A stretch of DNA of 34,120 nucleotides from an uncultured Gammaproteobacteria bacterium (lineage in GTDB: Bacteria > Pseudomonadota > Gammaproteobacteria > Pseudomonadales > Azotimanducaceae). The stretch is from the NCBI GenBank assembly GCA_913043815.1, contig CAJWNY010000031.1, positions 1 through 34,120 of the forward strand, given 5' to 3'. The position numbers and the translations under genes were made by a program. Shown here piece after piece: positions 18,408-26,500 of this stretch. The notes under the pieces were generated by a model. It made no database searches. It was not told the DNA's origin and was given only the letters and a program-made list of their open reading frames with translations. Position 1 is the first letter of the stretch. Each line of letters begins with the position of its first letter.

Positions 18408-19025
18408 TCAGGAGAGCACCCCAAGGCCCTGTCGCACAACAACCGGATCGCCACCAGACATATCCACAACTGTTGAAGTTTTTATACCGCAGGGGCCGCC
18501 ATCTAAAATCACGTCTATATCTCTGTGATTGCCAAGTGTTTCGACTATTTCTTCAATGTCACCCGGATTTTCATCGGCATCATCCAAACGCAATGTGGCT
18601 GTAACCATAGGCTCGCCGAAAACCTCCAACAAGCCTTGAACAATAGGATGATTCGGCACACGCAGGCCTATCAATTTTTTCTTCGGATGAACCAAGCGCT
18701 TAGGCACTTCGCGGCTGGCCTGTAAAATAAAGGTAAATGGCCCCGGAGTATTGCGTTTGAGCAGCCGATAATCAGCGTTCTCTACCTTGGCGTAGGTCGC
18801 GAGATCGCTCAAGTCTCTGCAGGCCAAACTGAACTGATGGTTTTTATCGAGTTTTCGCAGCGCAATGATTTTTTCTAATGCTACCTTATCGCCCATGCGA
18901 CAGGCGATGGCGTAGGCTGTGTCAGTCGGATAAATCACCAACCCACCCTTATGCAGGACCCCAGCAGCAATTTTTAACAACCGGTCTTGAGGATCTGTGG
19001 GGTGTACACGCAAATGTTGGGCCAC
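18408..19025 (-). CDS. yciO: YciO, Sua5/YrdC-family protein
   Basis: A 205-residue member of the Sua5/YrdC family, whose best-known members make threonylcarbamoyl-AMP for tRNA t6A. The match is to the YciO subgroup: GGLVIYPTDTAYAIACR, the KxxR-like LRKLDKNHQFSLACRDLS, NTPGPFTFIL and TSTVVDMSGGDPVVVRQG. YciO is not the main t6A enzyme in E. coli, and its role is uncertain. The start is a GTG at 19025 with GGA about 8-10 nt upstream. It is divergent from yciB; a 129-bp gap separates it from trpS downstream. Confidence 0.9.
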   Translation of the reverse strand: MAQHLRVHPTDPQDRLLKIAAGVLHKGGLVIYPTDTAYAIACRMGDKVALEKIIALRKLDKNHQFSLACRDLSDLATYAKVENADYRLLKRNTPGPFTFILQASREVPKRLVHPKKKLIGLRVPNHPIVQGLLEVFGEPMVTATLRLDDADENPGDIEEIVETLGNHRDIDVILDGGPCGIKTSTVVDMSGGDPVVVRQGLGVLS

Positions 19026-19110
19026 GACTTAATGTCCTATGAAAAACTTACAGCCTCAGTGTATTCCTTTATCATCGCTATTCCATCGATCAGCAGCAAA
19101 AAGAACATTC

Positions 19111-19761
19111 ATGCAGCAGTTACTCGACTACTTAGCCATCATCGCTTTCGCCGTTGTCTATTTCACTTCCAAGGACATTTTTTTAGCCACTGGCGTCCTC
19201 ATGGTAGGAGTCACACTGCAAGTGATTGCCTACAAAATATTGAGCAAACCCATTGGCAACGAACTTAAAATCACATTTTGGGCGAGCATGGTCTTGGGTG
19301 GCCTGACTTTGCTCTTTAGAGACGAAGCATTCATACAATGGAAACCTAGTATCGTCAGTTGGGCCATTGCGTCGGCGCTTATTGGCGCTCACTGGTTCGC
19401 AAAAATTTTCTTGCTGAAGAAAGTGCTAGGTCAGGCGCTACAACTGCCCGATGAAAAATGGAGAGTTCTGACCTATGGGTGGGCCATAGCGTTCACCTTT
19501 AACGGAGTTCTCAATTTATGGGTAATGGATAACTTTTCGATGGACGCTTGGGTCACATTCAAGCTCTTTGGCCAAATGGGCATCAACTTCTTTTATGTTC
19601 TCGTTATGATCGTTTATCTGGTCGCCTCCGGCGCACTTAGCGAAGCCAATCTATCTGCGCAAGAAGAGCAATCTGCTTCAACTTTAAGCCCAAAAATGCA
19701 TAGTGCAAACAACAAAGGTGAGCCATCGCCACTCGCCCCCTCCGAGGAAACGCCACGATGA
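19111..19761 (+). CDS. yciB: YciB/IspZ inner-membrane septation protein
   Basis: A 216-residue integral membrane protein of the YciB family, linked to cell-envelope integrity and septum formation with an unclear biochemical role. The family start M-x-Q-L-L-D-Y-L occurs at the ATG at 19111; the frame is open 24 codons further upstream, but those residues are not conserved. About five hydrophobic helices are visible. Conserved pieces are LGGLTLLFRDEAFIQWKPS, LPDEKWRVLTYGWAIAF and DAWVTFKLFGQMGINF. Compared with E. coli (179) it carries an extra hydrophilic C-terminal tail of about 35 residues. Its TGA overlaps the pdxJ ATG, which implies co-translation. Confidence 0.9.
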   Translation: MQQLLDYLAIIAFAVVYFTSKDIFLATGVLMVGVTLQVIAYKILSKPIGNELKITFWASMVLGGLTLLFRDEAFIQWKPSIVSWAIASALIGAHWFAKIFLLKKVLGQALQLPDEKWRVLTYGWAIAFTFNGVLNLWVMDNFSMDAWVTFKLFGQMGINFFYVLVMIVYLVASGALSEANLSAQEEQSASTLSPKMHSANNKGEPSPLAPSEETPR

Positions 19762-20525
19762 CATTACTCAGCGTTAACCTGAATAAGATCGCCCTGCTGC
19801 GGAACTCTCGATTGGGCGATAGGCCCAGCGTAGTCAACGCCGCTCGGCAGGCTATCGAACAAGGCGCCCTTGGCATTACCGTGCATCCAAGGCCAGATCA
19901 ACGACACATTCATCCGCAGGATGTTTACGACCTAGCGCGCCTGCTGAAAGAGGAATATCCGCTTATTGAATTCAATATTGAAGGTAATCCTTTCGCCGCT
20001 CCCCGAGACAACGGCTACCCAGGGTTTGACGCAATTATTAAAGCAACTAGCCCACAACAAGTCACCCTAGTGCCAGACAATGACGACCAACTGACGTCTG
20101 ACCACGGCTGGAATTTGAGTGAAGGCACCACGCTGCTCAAAGAGAAAATAGCCTTTTACCATTCTGTGGGCGCTCGGGTAAGTTTGTTTATGGACCCGAT
20201 TCGCGAACAAATTATTGCTGCCAGAGCACATGAGGCAGAGCGCATCGAATTTTACACGGGCCCCTATGCAGAAACCTATTGGGCTAATGGCGCGACGCAT
20301 CCGGCGACACAAGCGAGTTTTGCCACCTACACAGCTGCAGCAAAATTCGCATTAGAGATCGGCCTAGGAATTAACGCCGGGCATGATTTAGACCAAACGA
20401 ATTTACCTTTGTTTGCCACCCTACCTGGACTGCAAGAAGTTTCAATTGGCCATGCGATTATCTGCGAATCTTTAGAATCAGGCTTTGCGCCCACCATTCG
20501 CGCCTACGTGGACATCTTAACTTAA
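19758..20525 (+). CDS. pdxJ: Pyridoxine 5'-phosphate synthase, divergent type
   Basis: A 255-residue TIM-barrel enzyme condensing 1-deoxyxylulose 5-phosphate with 3-amino-2-oxopropyl phosphate, the last ring-forming step of B6 synthesis. LSVNLNKIALLRNSR at the N-terminus and ITVHPRPDQRHI (His43, Arg45, His50) contain the active-site residues. EFNIEGNP supplies the glutamate, GLGINAGHDL gives His209, and EVSIGHAII is the phosphate site. The VNLNKIA/TVHPRPDQRH/FNIEGNP wording resembles Bacteroidetes PdxJ more than the E. coli form (VNIDHIA/TVHLREDRRH). In most gammaproteobacteria pdxJ follows recO; here it follows yciB with a 4-bp overlap, so both sequence and place suggest acquisition. SerC, in this window, serves the same pathway. 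Confidence 0.92.
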   Translation: MTLLSVNLNKIALLRNSRLGDRPSVVNAARQAIEQGALGITVHPRPDQRHIHPQDVYDLARLLKEEYPLIEFNIEGNPFAAPRDNGYPGFDAIIKATSPQQVTLVPDNDDQLTSDHGWNLSEGTTLLKEKIAFYHSVGARVSLFMDPIREQIIAARAHEAERIEFYTGPYAETYWANGATHPATQASFATYTAAAKFALEIGLGINAGHDLDQTNLPLFATLPGLQEVSIGHAIICESLESGFAPTIRAYVDILT

Positions 20526-20707
20526 CATCCATTAGTTTTGACCAGTAAAAGTTTGGGGCCAGTAACGACTCTAAACAACTGACAATTAATTGGTGCTAGA
20601 AAAGCACTCGAACAAAAATGGCTGCGCGCCCTCCGTGCACCAACGGTTATGCAAAAACCCCACCCGATCAGGTAACCTAACTTGTCAAAACCAAGAGGTA
20701 ACTAAAA

Positions 20708-21286
20708 ATGGAAGGCATCTTCAGCAAAATCACGTTAATGGGTCTTGTCCTAATTCCCATGGCAGGCCTTTTACAGGTTAAAAATGCCGTGGCTGATAAC
20801 CCCCAAGTTGCCCTAGTAACCAGCGTTGGCGAGATAGAGATTGAACTTTTGCCCAAATTCTCACCTCGGCACGTTAGTAATTTTTTAACGCTAATCGACG
20901 AAAATTTTTATGTGGGTTTAGTTTTCCACCGAGTAATCCCTAATTTCATGATCCAAGCGGGTGGATATACTGAAAATCTCACCTACCGCCCGACAAATCG
21001 AAGCGTTGCAAATGAATCATTGAATGGATTGAAAAACCGCAAATACTCCGTCGCCATGGCCCGCCTAAACCATCCAGATTCTGGAGATACCCAGTTTTTT
21101 ATAAATGTAGGCAACAATACTCACCTTGATGCAACGTCAGATGGACCCGGTTATACCGTTTTTGGCCGGGTAATTAGTGGCCGAGATGTGATAGAGACCA
21201 TTGAGTTGGTGGACACTGGCATAAGTGAGGGAATGGTTGCCGTACCGGAAACGCCCATTATCATTCTAGAAACCCGAAGGCTCTAA
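20708..21286 (+). CDS. Exported cyclophilin-type peptidyl-prolyl isomerase
   Basis: A 192-residue PpiA-like prolyl isomerase. A hydrophobic segment at residues 8-22 followed by AVA|D (27-30) is a good signal peptide, so it should act in the periplasm on folding envelope proteins. The cyclophilin fold shows VFHRVIPNFMIQAGG with catalytic Arg75 and Gln83, then SVAMARLNHPDSGDTQFFIN and a YTVFGRVISGRDVIETIE end. AGAGG is 9 nt before the ATG. It stands alone: 182 bp separate it from pdxJ and 65 bp from the next gene. A cytoplasmic PpiB relative is less likely because of the leader. Confidence 0.92.
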   Translation: MEGIFSKITLMGLVLIPMAGLLQVKNAVADNPQVALVTSVGEIEIELLPKFSPRHVSNFLTLIDENFYVGLVFHRVIPNFMIQAGGYTENLTYRPTNRSVANESLNGLKNRKYSVAMARLNHPDSGDTQFFINVGNNTHLDATSDGPGYTVFGRVISGRDVIETIELVDTGISEGMVAVPETPIIILETRRL

Positions 21287-21351
21287 TTTCCCTCACTAAA
21301 CGGTGCAATTCCTGTACACTCCCTGCCACCATTTATAGACCTAAGATAACT

Positions 21352-21951
21352 ATGCGAACTTTTATCATCGCCCTGGCCAGCGCCCTTCTGCTGGCTTACC
21401 TTGTCACCGAATTGTTTACCCGCATTTGGCCAGACAACTCTTTGGCCCTTGCTGCACTTATGATTGTAGCACTACTCATAAACGGCTTGTTCAATGCAAA
21501 GCTAAGCGAAAACGGCGGCGGCAATCAGAGCAATCGTAAACCTCGCAGAGAAACTAATGGCCGCAACAAAGATTCCCACGGCAAAAACGGCAGTGAGCGC
21601 AAAGAACGCAACCCGAGAAATAATGAACGCAGAGGCAAAAGAGAACCCAAAGCCGAAAATCGCAATAAACATGATAATTCTGAGAGAGAACAGACTAGCG
21701 AACACACGCAGCCAAAGCCTGACACAAGCAACTTGCCTACAGAAAACGGTACGGTTAAATGGTTCAATAGAACCAAAGGCTACGGCTTCATAGTTAGAGA
21801 ATCTGGCGAAGAAATTTTCGTCCACCAGCGCTGCATTGTGACAACAGAAGAAGGCCAAAGGCCAAACCTACGTGACGGGCAAGAAGTTACTTTTGTTGTC
21901 GTAAACCACGACAAAGGTGTTCAAGCAGATCGGGTTACGCCCATCAACTAA
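21352..21951 (+). CDS. Membrane-anchored cold-shock-domain protein
   Basis: A 199-residue protein of three parts. Residues 4-19 and 31-48 are hydrophobic and should form two membrane helices. Residues about 52-130 are very hydrophilic and repetitive in composition (Asn, Lys, Arg, Glu, Ser), probably a disordered linker. Residues 131-199 are a cold-shock domain: GTVKWFN at its start, RNP1 as KGYGFI (142-147) and RNP2 as EIFVHQ (154-159). The domain binds single-stranded RNA or DNA. A short periplasmic loop would leave both linker and domain in the cytoplasm, tethering RNA binding to the membrane. This differs from the cold-shock/DUF1294 fusion, where the domain comes first. The role is unknown; argS follows by 19 bp. 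Confidence 0.85.
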   Translation: MRTFIIALASALLLAYLVTELFTRIWPDNSLALAALMIVALLINGLFNAKLSENGGGNQSNRKPRRETNGRNKDSHGKNGSERKERNPRNNERRGKREPKAENRNKHDNSEREQTSEHTQPKPDTSNLPTENGTVKWFNRTKGYGFIVRESGEEIFVHQRCIVTTEEGQRPNLRDGQEVTFVVVNHDKGVQADRVTPIN

Positions 21952-21970
21952 TTGATTTTACTACCCAATA

Positions 21971-23662
21971 ATGAAAATTAAGGCGCTCCTGTCTCAACGA
22001 ATTGAGAGTGCCTTCGAGGCGCTCGGCCTTCAAGGCCAAGCTATGTTGCAAGCCGCTAGCCGACCAGAATTTGGTGACTACCAAGCCAATGGAGTTATGG
22101 CGGCGGCTAAGCGAAGCGGACAAAATCCAAAAGAAGTGGCCGCTCAGGTCATAGCCCTGTTAGACCTATCTGGCATCGCCAAAGATGTCAGTATTGCCGG
22201 CCCCGGCTTTATTAACATTACCTTGGCCGAAGAATTTTTAGCCACAGCGTGTAATATCCAGCCTTCTAAAACAGATAACCCGCTTACAGCCGTCGTGGAC
22301 TATTCTGGCCCAAACCTCGCCAAGGAGATGCACATTGGGCATATCCGCAGCACCATCATCGGCGACTGTATTGCCAGAGTGTTAGAGGCCCAAGGACATA
22401 AAGTAGTTCGCCAAAATCATGTCGGCGATTGGGGCACCCAATTTGGCATGCTGCTGACTTACCTTGACGAAACTGGAGAAAACTCGAACGAGTTGTCTGA
22501 TATTGAAAATTTTTACCGGGCGGCAAAGCAGCGCTTCGACGAAGACGAAGATTTCAAGGCCCGAAGCAGACAAACCGTTGTTGCACTGCAAGCCGGTGAT
22601 GAACAGGTACTGTCCCATTGGCGCCGCTTTATCGATATGTCCATTTCTCACTGCCAACAACTGTATCTGCGCATGGGCGTGGCACTAACGCGCGATGACA
22701 TAAAAGGGGAGAGTTCTTACAACGACGAACTAGCACCCATGATTGAACAGCTGAAAAAAGCTAATTTATTGACCGAATCAGATGGTGCTCAATGCATTTT
22801 TTTAGATGAATTCAAAAACAAAGACGGCGACATCTTGCCCTTGATTGTACGTAAGTCAGACGGCGGCTACCTTTACGCAACCACAGATATGGCCGCATTG
22901 AAACATAGAACCCAGACCTTAGGTGCAGACCGAGTGCTGTACTTTGTTGACGCGCGTCAATCTTTGCACTTCAAGCAAATATTCGCCGCCGGCCGAACTG
23001 CTGGGTTAGCCTCAGAGCATGTTGAGCTGTCGCACATGCAGTTTGGCACCATGCTGGGCAAGGACAACAAGCCCTTTAAAACACGCCAAGGCGCCTTAAT
23101 CAAATTAGCAGATTTGCTAGATGAGGCCATTGAACGGTCACAAAAAGTACTCACCGAGAAGCGTGGCGGCGCGCCCGAGGATATGGCCCATCTTGCTGAG
23201 GTCATTGGCATTGGCGCGGTAAAGTATGCAGACCTATCGAAGAATCGTACCAGCGACTACGTTTTCGATTGGGATCAAATGCTTAGCTTTGAGGGCAATA
23301 CCTCTCCGTATCTGCAATATGCCTACAGCCGCATTCAGAGTATTTTCAGTAAAAGTGATGTGGCACGAGATTCACTACCAAAGCATATAACAACAGTAGA
23401 TGAACCAGAACGCCGCCTAGCTGCAGCCATTGCCGGCTTCGATGACACTCTCGACCTAGTGGCTAAAGAGGGTTACCCCCACTATTTGTGCAGCTACTTA
23501 TATGACCTTGCCGGAAGATTCACTCAATTCTATGAGCAGTGCCCGATACTCACCAGCACACATCAAGACAAAGTTCGCCGCCTAAAGTTAGCCGAACAAA
23601 GCGCGGGGGTTTTAGCCAAAGGCTTAAACTTACTGGGCATTGGTGTTGTAGAACGAATGTAG
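21971..23662 (+). CDS. argS: Arginyl-tRNA synthetase
   Basis: A 563-residue class I synthetase charging tRNA-Arg. The N-terminal additional domain has SRPEFGDYQANGVM; the catalytic site begins VVDYSGPNLAKEMHIGHIRS with the HIGH motif at 121-124. NHVGDWGTQFGML is typical ArgRS. The KMSKS position is degenerate (around KPFKTRQGALIKL), normal for this enzyme. The anticodon-binding DALR domain includes SPYLQYAYSRIQSI and ends GLNLLGIGVVERM. Length fits the family (about 560-580). No clear ribosome-binding site precedes the ATG. It lies 19 bp after the cold-shock-domain gene and may be cotranscribed with it. Confidence 0.97.
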   Translation: MKIKALLSQRIESAFEALGLQGQAMLQAASRPEFGDYQANGVMAAAKRSGQNPKEVAAQVIALLDLSGIAKDVSIAGPGFINITLAEEFLATACNIQPSKTDNPLTAVVDYSGPNLAKEMHIGHIRSTIIGDCIARVLEAQGHKVVRQNHVGDWGTQFGMLLTYLDETGENSNELSDIENFYRAAKQRFDEDEDFKARSRQTVVALQAGDEQVLSHWRRFIDMSISHCQQLYLRMGVALTRDDIKGESSYNDELAPMIEQLKKANLLTESDGAQCIFLDEFKNKDGDILPLIVRKSDGGYLYATTDMAALKHRTQTLGADRVLYFVDARQSLHFKQIFAAGRTAGLASEHVELSHMQFGTMLGKDNKPFKTRQGALIKLADLLDEAIERSQKVLTEKRGGAPEDMAHLAEVIGIGAVKYADLSKNRTSDYVFDWDQMLSFEGNTSPYLQYAYSRIQSIFSKSDVARDSLPKHITTVDEPERRLAAAIAGFDDTLDLVAKEGYPHYLCSYLYDLAGRFTQFYEQCPILTSTHQDKVRRLKLAEQSAGVLAKGLNLLGIGVVERM

Positions 23663-23702
23663 CCTTGGGCTTGAGAGTTGAACAAACTATGGGTGTTTAC
23701 CA

Positions 23703-24578
23703 ATGAGTTTCACTACGCTTATTACAGCTGCTCAACTCGCCAATCACGCAACTCAAGGTCTACGTGTTTTGGATTGCAGGGGCCGGATTGGAGAACCCAA
23801 CTGGGGCCAAGTAGCTTTTGACAAGGGCCACATCCTAGGCGCGGTGCATGCCGACATGGACCGTCACCTTGCCACCAAACCCAACCAACATGGCAGACAT
23901 CCACTGCCCCCACCTCAAGCGTGGCTTGCACAAGTACAGGCCTGGGGCATTGAAAACCAAGACCAGATTATTATTTATGACGATGCTGGCGGCAGTTTTG
24001 CGGGCCGTGCCTGGTGGATGATGCGCTGGCTGGGACATGCGAATGTTGCAGTCCTGGATGGCGGCTTAAATAATTGGCCAGGGCCGCTAACCAAGCCAGG
24101 CACCAGCGTACAATTCTACGCACCGAGCACATTCCAAGCCACTACACCACTGACAAAATTATCCTCGACTGAAGATGTGCTGACTCTGAGCACAACCCTC
24201 ATGGATGCCACCGGTCTAGAAAATGAATTTCTGATAGATGCACGGGCACAGGCCCGGTTTGTAGGCAAGGAAGAACTCGTCGACCCAGTCGCTGGGCACA
24301 TTCCCGGCGCCGTCTGCCTGCCCTTTAGCGACAATCTGGACGACAAAGGTTTTTTCAAAACATCAGACAAACTTGCTCAACGCTTTACTGATCTGGGCTT
24401 AAGCGCTGCACAACAGGATATAGCTGTCACGGTTTACTGCGGCTCCGGTGTCACCGCCATTCACAACATCTTGGCCATGCGTATCGCAGGATTTGGCGAA
24501 GCTGCATTGTATGCAGATTCTTGGAGCGGCTGGATCGTAGACACTAACCGGTCTGTAGCTACTGGGTTAGACCAATAA
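23703..24578 (+). CDS. 3-mercaptopyruvate/thiosulfate sulfurtransferase (tandem rhodanese)
   Basis: A 291-residue protein with two rhodanese domains. The N-terminal domain (about 5-130) has VLDCRGRIG and IIIYDDAGGSFAGRAWW but no catalytic cysteine, as is usual. The C-terminal domain carries the active-site loop CGSGVTA with Cys246. That CGSGVTA loop is the mercaptopyruvate sulfurtransferase (SseA) type rather than the CRKGVT loop of thiosulfate rhodanese. It transfers sulfane sulphur to cyanide or thiol acceptors in the cytosol. A 5-bp gap to mnmC suggests cotranscription. MnmC acts on 2-thiouridine-containing tRNA, but a functional link is only a guess. Confidence 0.9.
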   Translation: MSFTTLITAAQLANHATQGLRVLDCRGRIGEPNWGQVAFDKGHILGAVHADMDRHLATKPNQHGRHPLPPPQAWLAQVQAWGIENQDQIIIYDDAGGSFAGRAWWMMRWLGHANVAVLDGGLNNWPGPLTKPGTSVQFYAPSTFQATTPLTKLSSTEDVLTLSTTLMDATGLENEFLIDARAQARFVGKEELVDPVAGHIPGAVCLPFSDNLDDKGFFKTSDKLAQRFTDLGLSAAQQDIAVTVYCGSGVTAIHNILAMRIAGFGEAALYADSWSGWIVDTNRSVATGLDQ

Positions 24579-24583
24579 CTTTT

Positions 24584-26380
24584 ATGTCGCAAAACCCAAC
24601 CTACCATCAAGAATATATTGCTCCGGCAGCGCTTGAATGGATCAACAAACAACCATTCTCGAAGCAATATAAAGACATTTACTTTACCGCTGACGGTATC
24701 GATGAAGTCTACAGAATCTACCTTAAACCCAGCGCTATGCTTGAGCGTATGGATCTAGGCGTGTGCATTAACGTGGGCGAACTGGGCTTTGGTAGTGGCC
24801 TAAATTTCGCCATAACCGCCACCGAAGTTTTGCAACGAACCAAAAAACACCTGCATTTCATAAGCTTTGAAGCGCATCCACTGGCCTACGAGGCTTGGCA
24901 AAAGCTAGCCCTAAGCCGCCCTAACTTGGAAATATACAGAACACTTGCAGACAACCCGCCACCACTGCTAACGGGCTGGCACCGTCGCAGTTTTGCCAAT
25001 GGACGCGTGCAGCTCAGCGTTTTTCACGGCAACGCTTTAGAGGGCCTTCAGGATTTAGCAAAACGACAACGACAGCCCGTGGATGCATGGTTCTTGGATG
25101 GTTTTTCACCACCCAAAAACCCCAGCATGTGGGACTTAGACGTATTGTCCGCTATCGCAGACAACTCAACTCAAGGCACAAGCGTATGCTCATTCACCTC
25201 TGCAGGAGCAGTACGGCGACGCCTAGAGGCGCTAGGGTTTGTTATGCGCAAAGTTGATCAGCAGCCAATTAAACGCTCAAGTTTAGCCGGCATACTAGTT
25301 AGTCGCGGTGCGAAACAAAGGCAAAGCACACCCCGACGGGTAAGTGTCTTTGGCGCGGGCATCGCTGGATGTACCGTTGCAAGACACTTGGCCGACCAAG
25401 GCGTACAGATACAAATTTTCGACCCTAATGGTGTCGCCAGCGGCGGCTCAAAAATGGATGTTAGCGCACTACATTGCAGGTTGTTGGGCGATACCAGCCC
25501 CGGCGCAGAATTTCGAGCTCGTGCTTTTCACTACGCCCGTAGCTACCACCCTAATTTTCCCGGCTTCTCCGCTACGGGTGCCATACAACTAGCAATGAAC
25601 GACAACGAGTTGAGCAAAATCCGCAGAATAGCCAAGGTATACGCACCTGACGCTAACGCGACTCAGAATTGGCTGACCTATTTAGATGAGCAAACCTTAA
25701 CCGAAGATTTTCAGTTAGTAGGTCTTGGAGCATTAGTTTTTCCTAGCGCCGCGATCATCGACCTGCCCCAGCTTTGCCACGGCCTTATCGAACACCCGCT
25801 GATTGAATTCGTTAAAACTGCAGGAATTGAGACTGAACAGCACCCCTTTATTGTGGCCTGCGCTGGCGCCAGCAAAAGTTTCGCCAATACCCAAAGCCTA
25901 GAAATTGGCGAAATGTACGGCCAATTAGATTGGATAAAGCCTGTCACTGAAGCGCAAATAACTATGCCAATAGTAGGCAACGGATATGTCATCCCCGGCG
26001 ACAAAGAGTGGACCGTGGGCAGCAGCTACGAATACGAACCCTGGACATCTGCGGAAGCGAGCACCAGCAACATCAATAAGAATCGGCGCTTTCTCGGCGA
26101 CGACAAAATGACCTCATTGCGGCACAAGCGCGCAGCGCGCTGTGTCTCTAGCGACCGTGAACCTGTGGTTGGCAAACTCAGTGCTATGGGTTGGATTTCC
26201 ACGGCTCATGGATCAATGGGTACCAGTTCCGCGCCTATGGCGGCAGTCATGATTAGCAGTCAACTATTGGGCTGGATAACACCGGTATCTGAGCGAGTAG
26301 AAGTCAATCTCAGCCCTCAACGTTTTATTGCCCGACAAGCTAGGCGTGGCGTGAAACATGTAGGTCCTAAGCCGGAATAG
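24584..26380 (+). CDS. mnmC: tRNA 5-methylaminomethyl-2-thiouridine biosynthesis bifunctional protein
   Basis: A 598-residue fusion enzyme finishing the mnm5s2U modification of the tRNA wobble base. The N-terminal domain (about 1-240) is the SAM methyltransferase MnmC2: GELGFGSGLNFA (65-76) binds SAM, and DAWFLDGFSPPKNPSMW (167-183) is its signature. The C-terminal domain (about 250-598) is the FAD-dependent demodification oxidase MnmC1: dinucleotide motif GAGIAGCTVARHLADQG from residue 257, and HGSMGTSSAPMAA near the end. It is about 70 residues shorter than E. coli MnmC, with both domains apparently intact. The start lacks a visible ribosome site and lies 5 bp after the sulfurtransferase stop. 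Confidence 0.95.
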   Translation: MSQNPTYHQEYIAPAALEWINKQPFSKQYKDIYFTADGIDEVYRIYLKPSAMLERMDLGVCINVGELGFGSGLNFAITATEVLQRTKKHLHFISFEAHPLAYEAWQKLALSRPNLEIYRTLADNPPPLLTGWHRRSFANGRVQLSVFHGNALEGLQDLAKRQRQPVDAWFLDGFSPPKNPSMWDLDVLSAIADNSTQGTSVCSFTSAGAVRRRLEALGFVMRKVDQQPIKRSSLAGILVSRGAKQRQSTPRRVSVFGAGIAGCTVARHLADQGVQIQIFDPNGVASGGSKMDVSALHCRLLGDTSPGAEFRARAFHYARSYHPNFPGFSATGAIQLAMNDNELSKIRRIAKVYAPDANATQNWLTYLDEQTLTEDFQLVGLGALVFPSAAIIDLPQLCHGLIEHPLIEFVKTAGIETEQHPFIVACAGASKSFANTQSLEIGEMYGQLDWIKPVTEAQITMPIVGNGYVIPGDKEWTVGSSYEYEPWTSAEASTSNINKNRRFLGDDKMTSLRHKRAARCVSSDREPVVGKLSAMGWISTAHGSMGTSSAPMAAVMISSQLLGWITPVSERVEVNLSPQRFIARQARRGVKHVGPKPE

Positions 26381-26428
26381 TTGAGTATTCACCACAGCCC
26401 AAGGTAGGCATTTACCCAAACAGCAGGC

Positions 26429-26460
26429 AAAAAAAGCGCACTCCGACTGGATGCGCCTTT
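26429..26460 (-). terminator. Rho-independent terminator after serA
   Basis: On the minus strand AAAGGCGCA (26460-26452) pairs with TGCGCTTTT (26440-26432), one G-T pair included, across an 11-nt loop, followed by further T residues. It lies 41 nt beyond the serA stop. In the plus direction, facing mnmC, the stem is followed by only three T residues, so it is mainly a serA terminator. Confidence 0.75.
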
Positions 26461-26500
26461 AATCGTTTGACCCTTGAAAGGCTCAAAAATCGGAGCAACA

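Noticed and set aside
21311..21320. CCTGTACACT upstream of the cold-shock-domain gene and again at 32629-32638 upstream of purM as a shared regulatory box
   Set aside because: Only 10 bp match, and no matching -35 element or flanking similarity is seen; one such pair in 34 kb can be coincidence.
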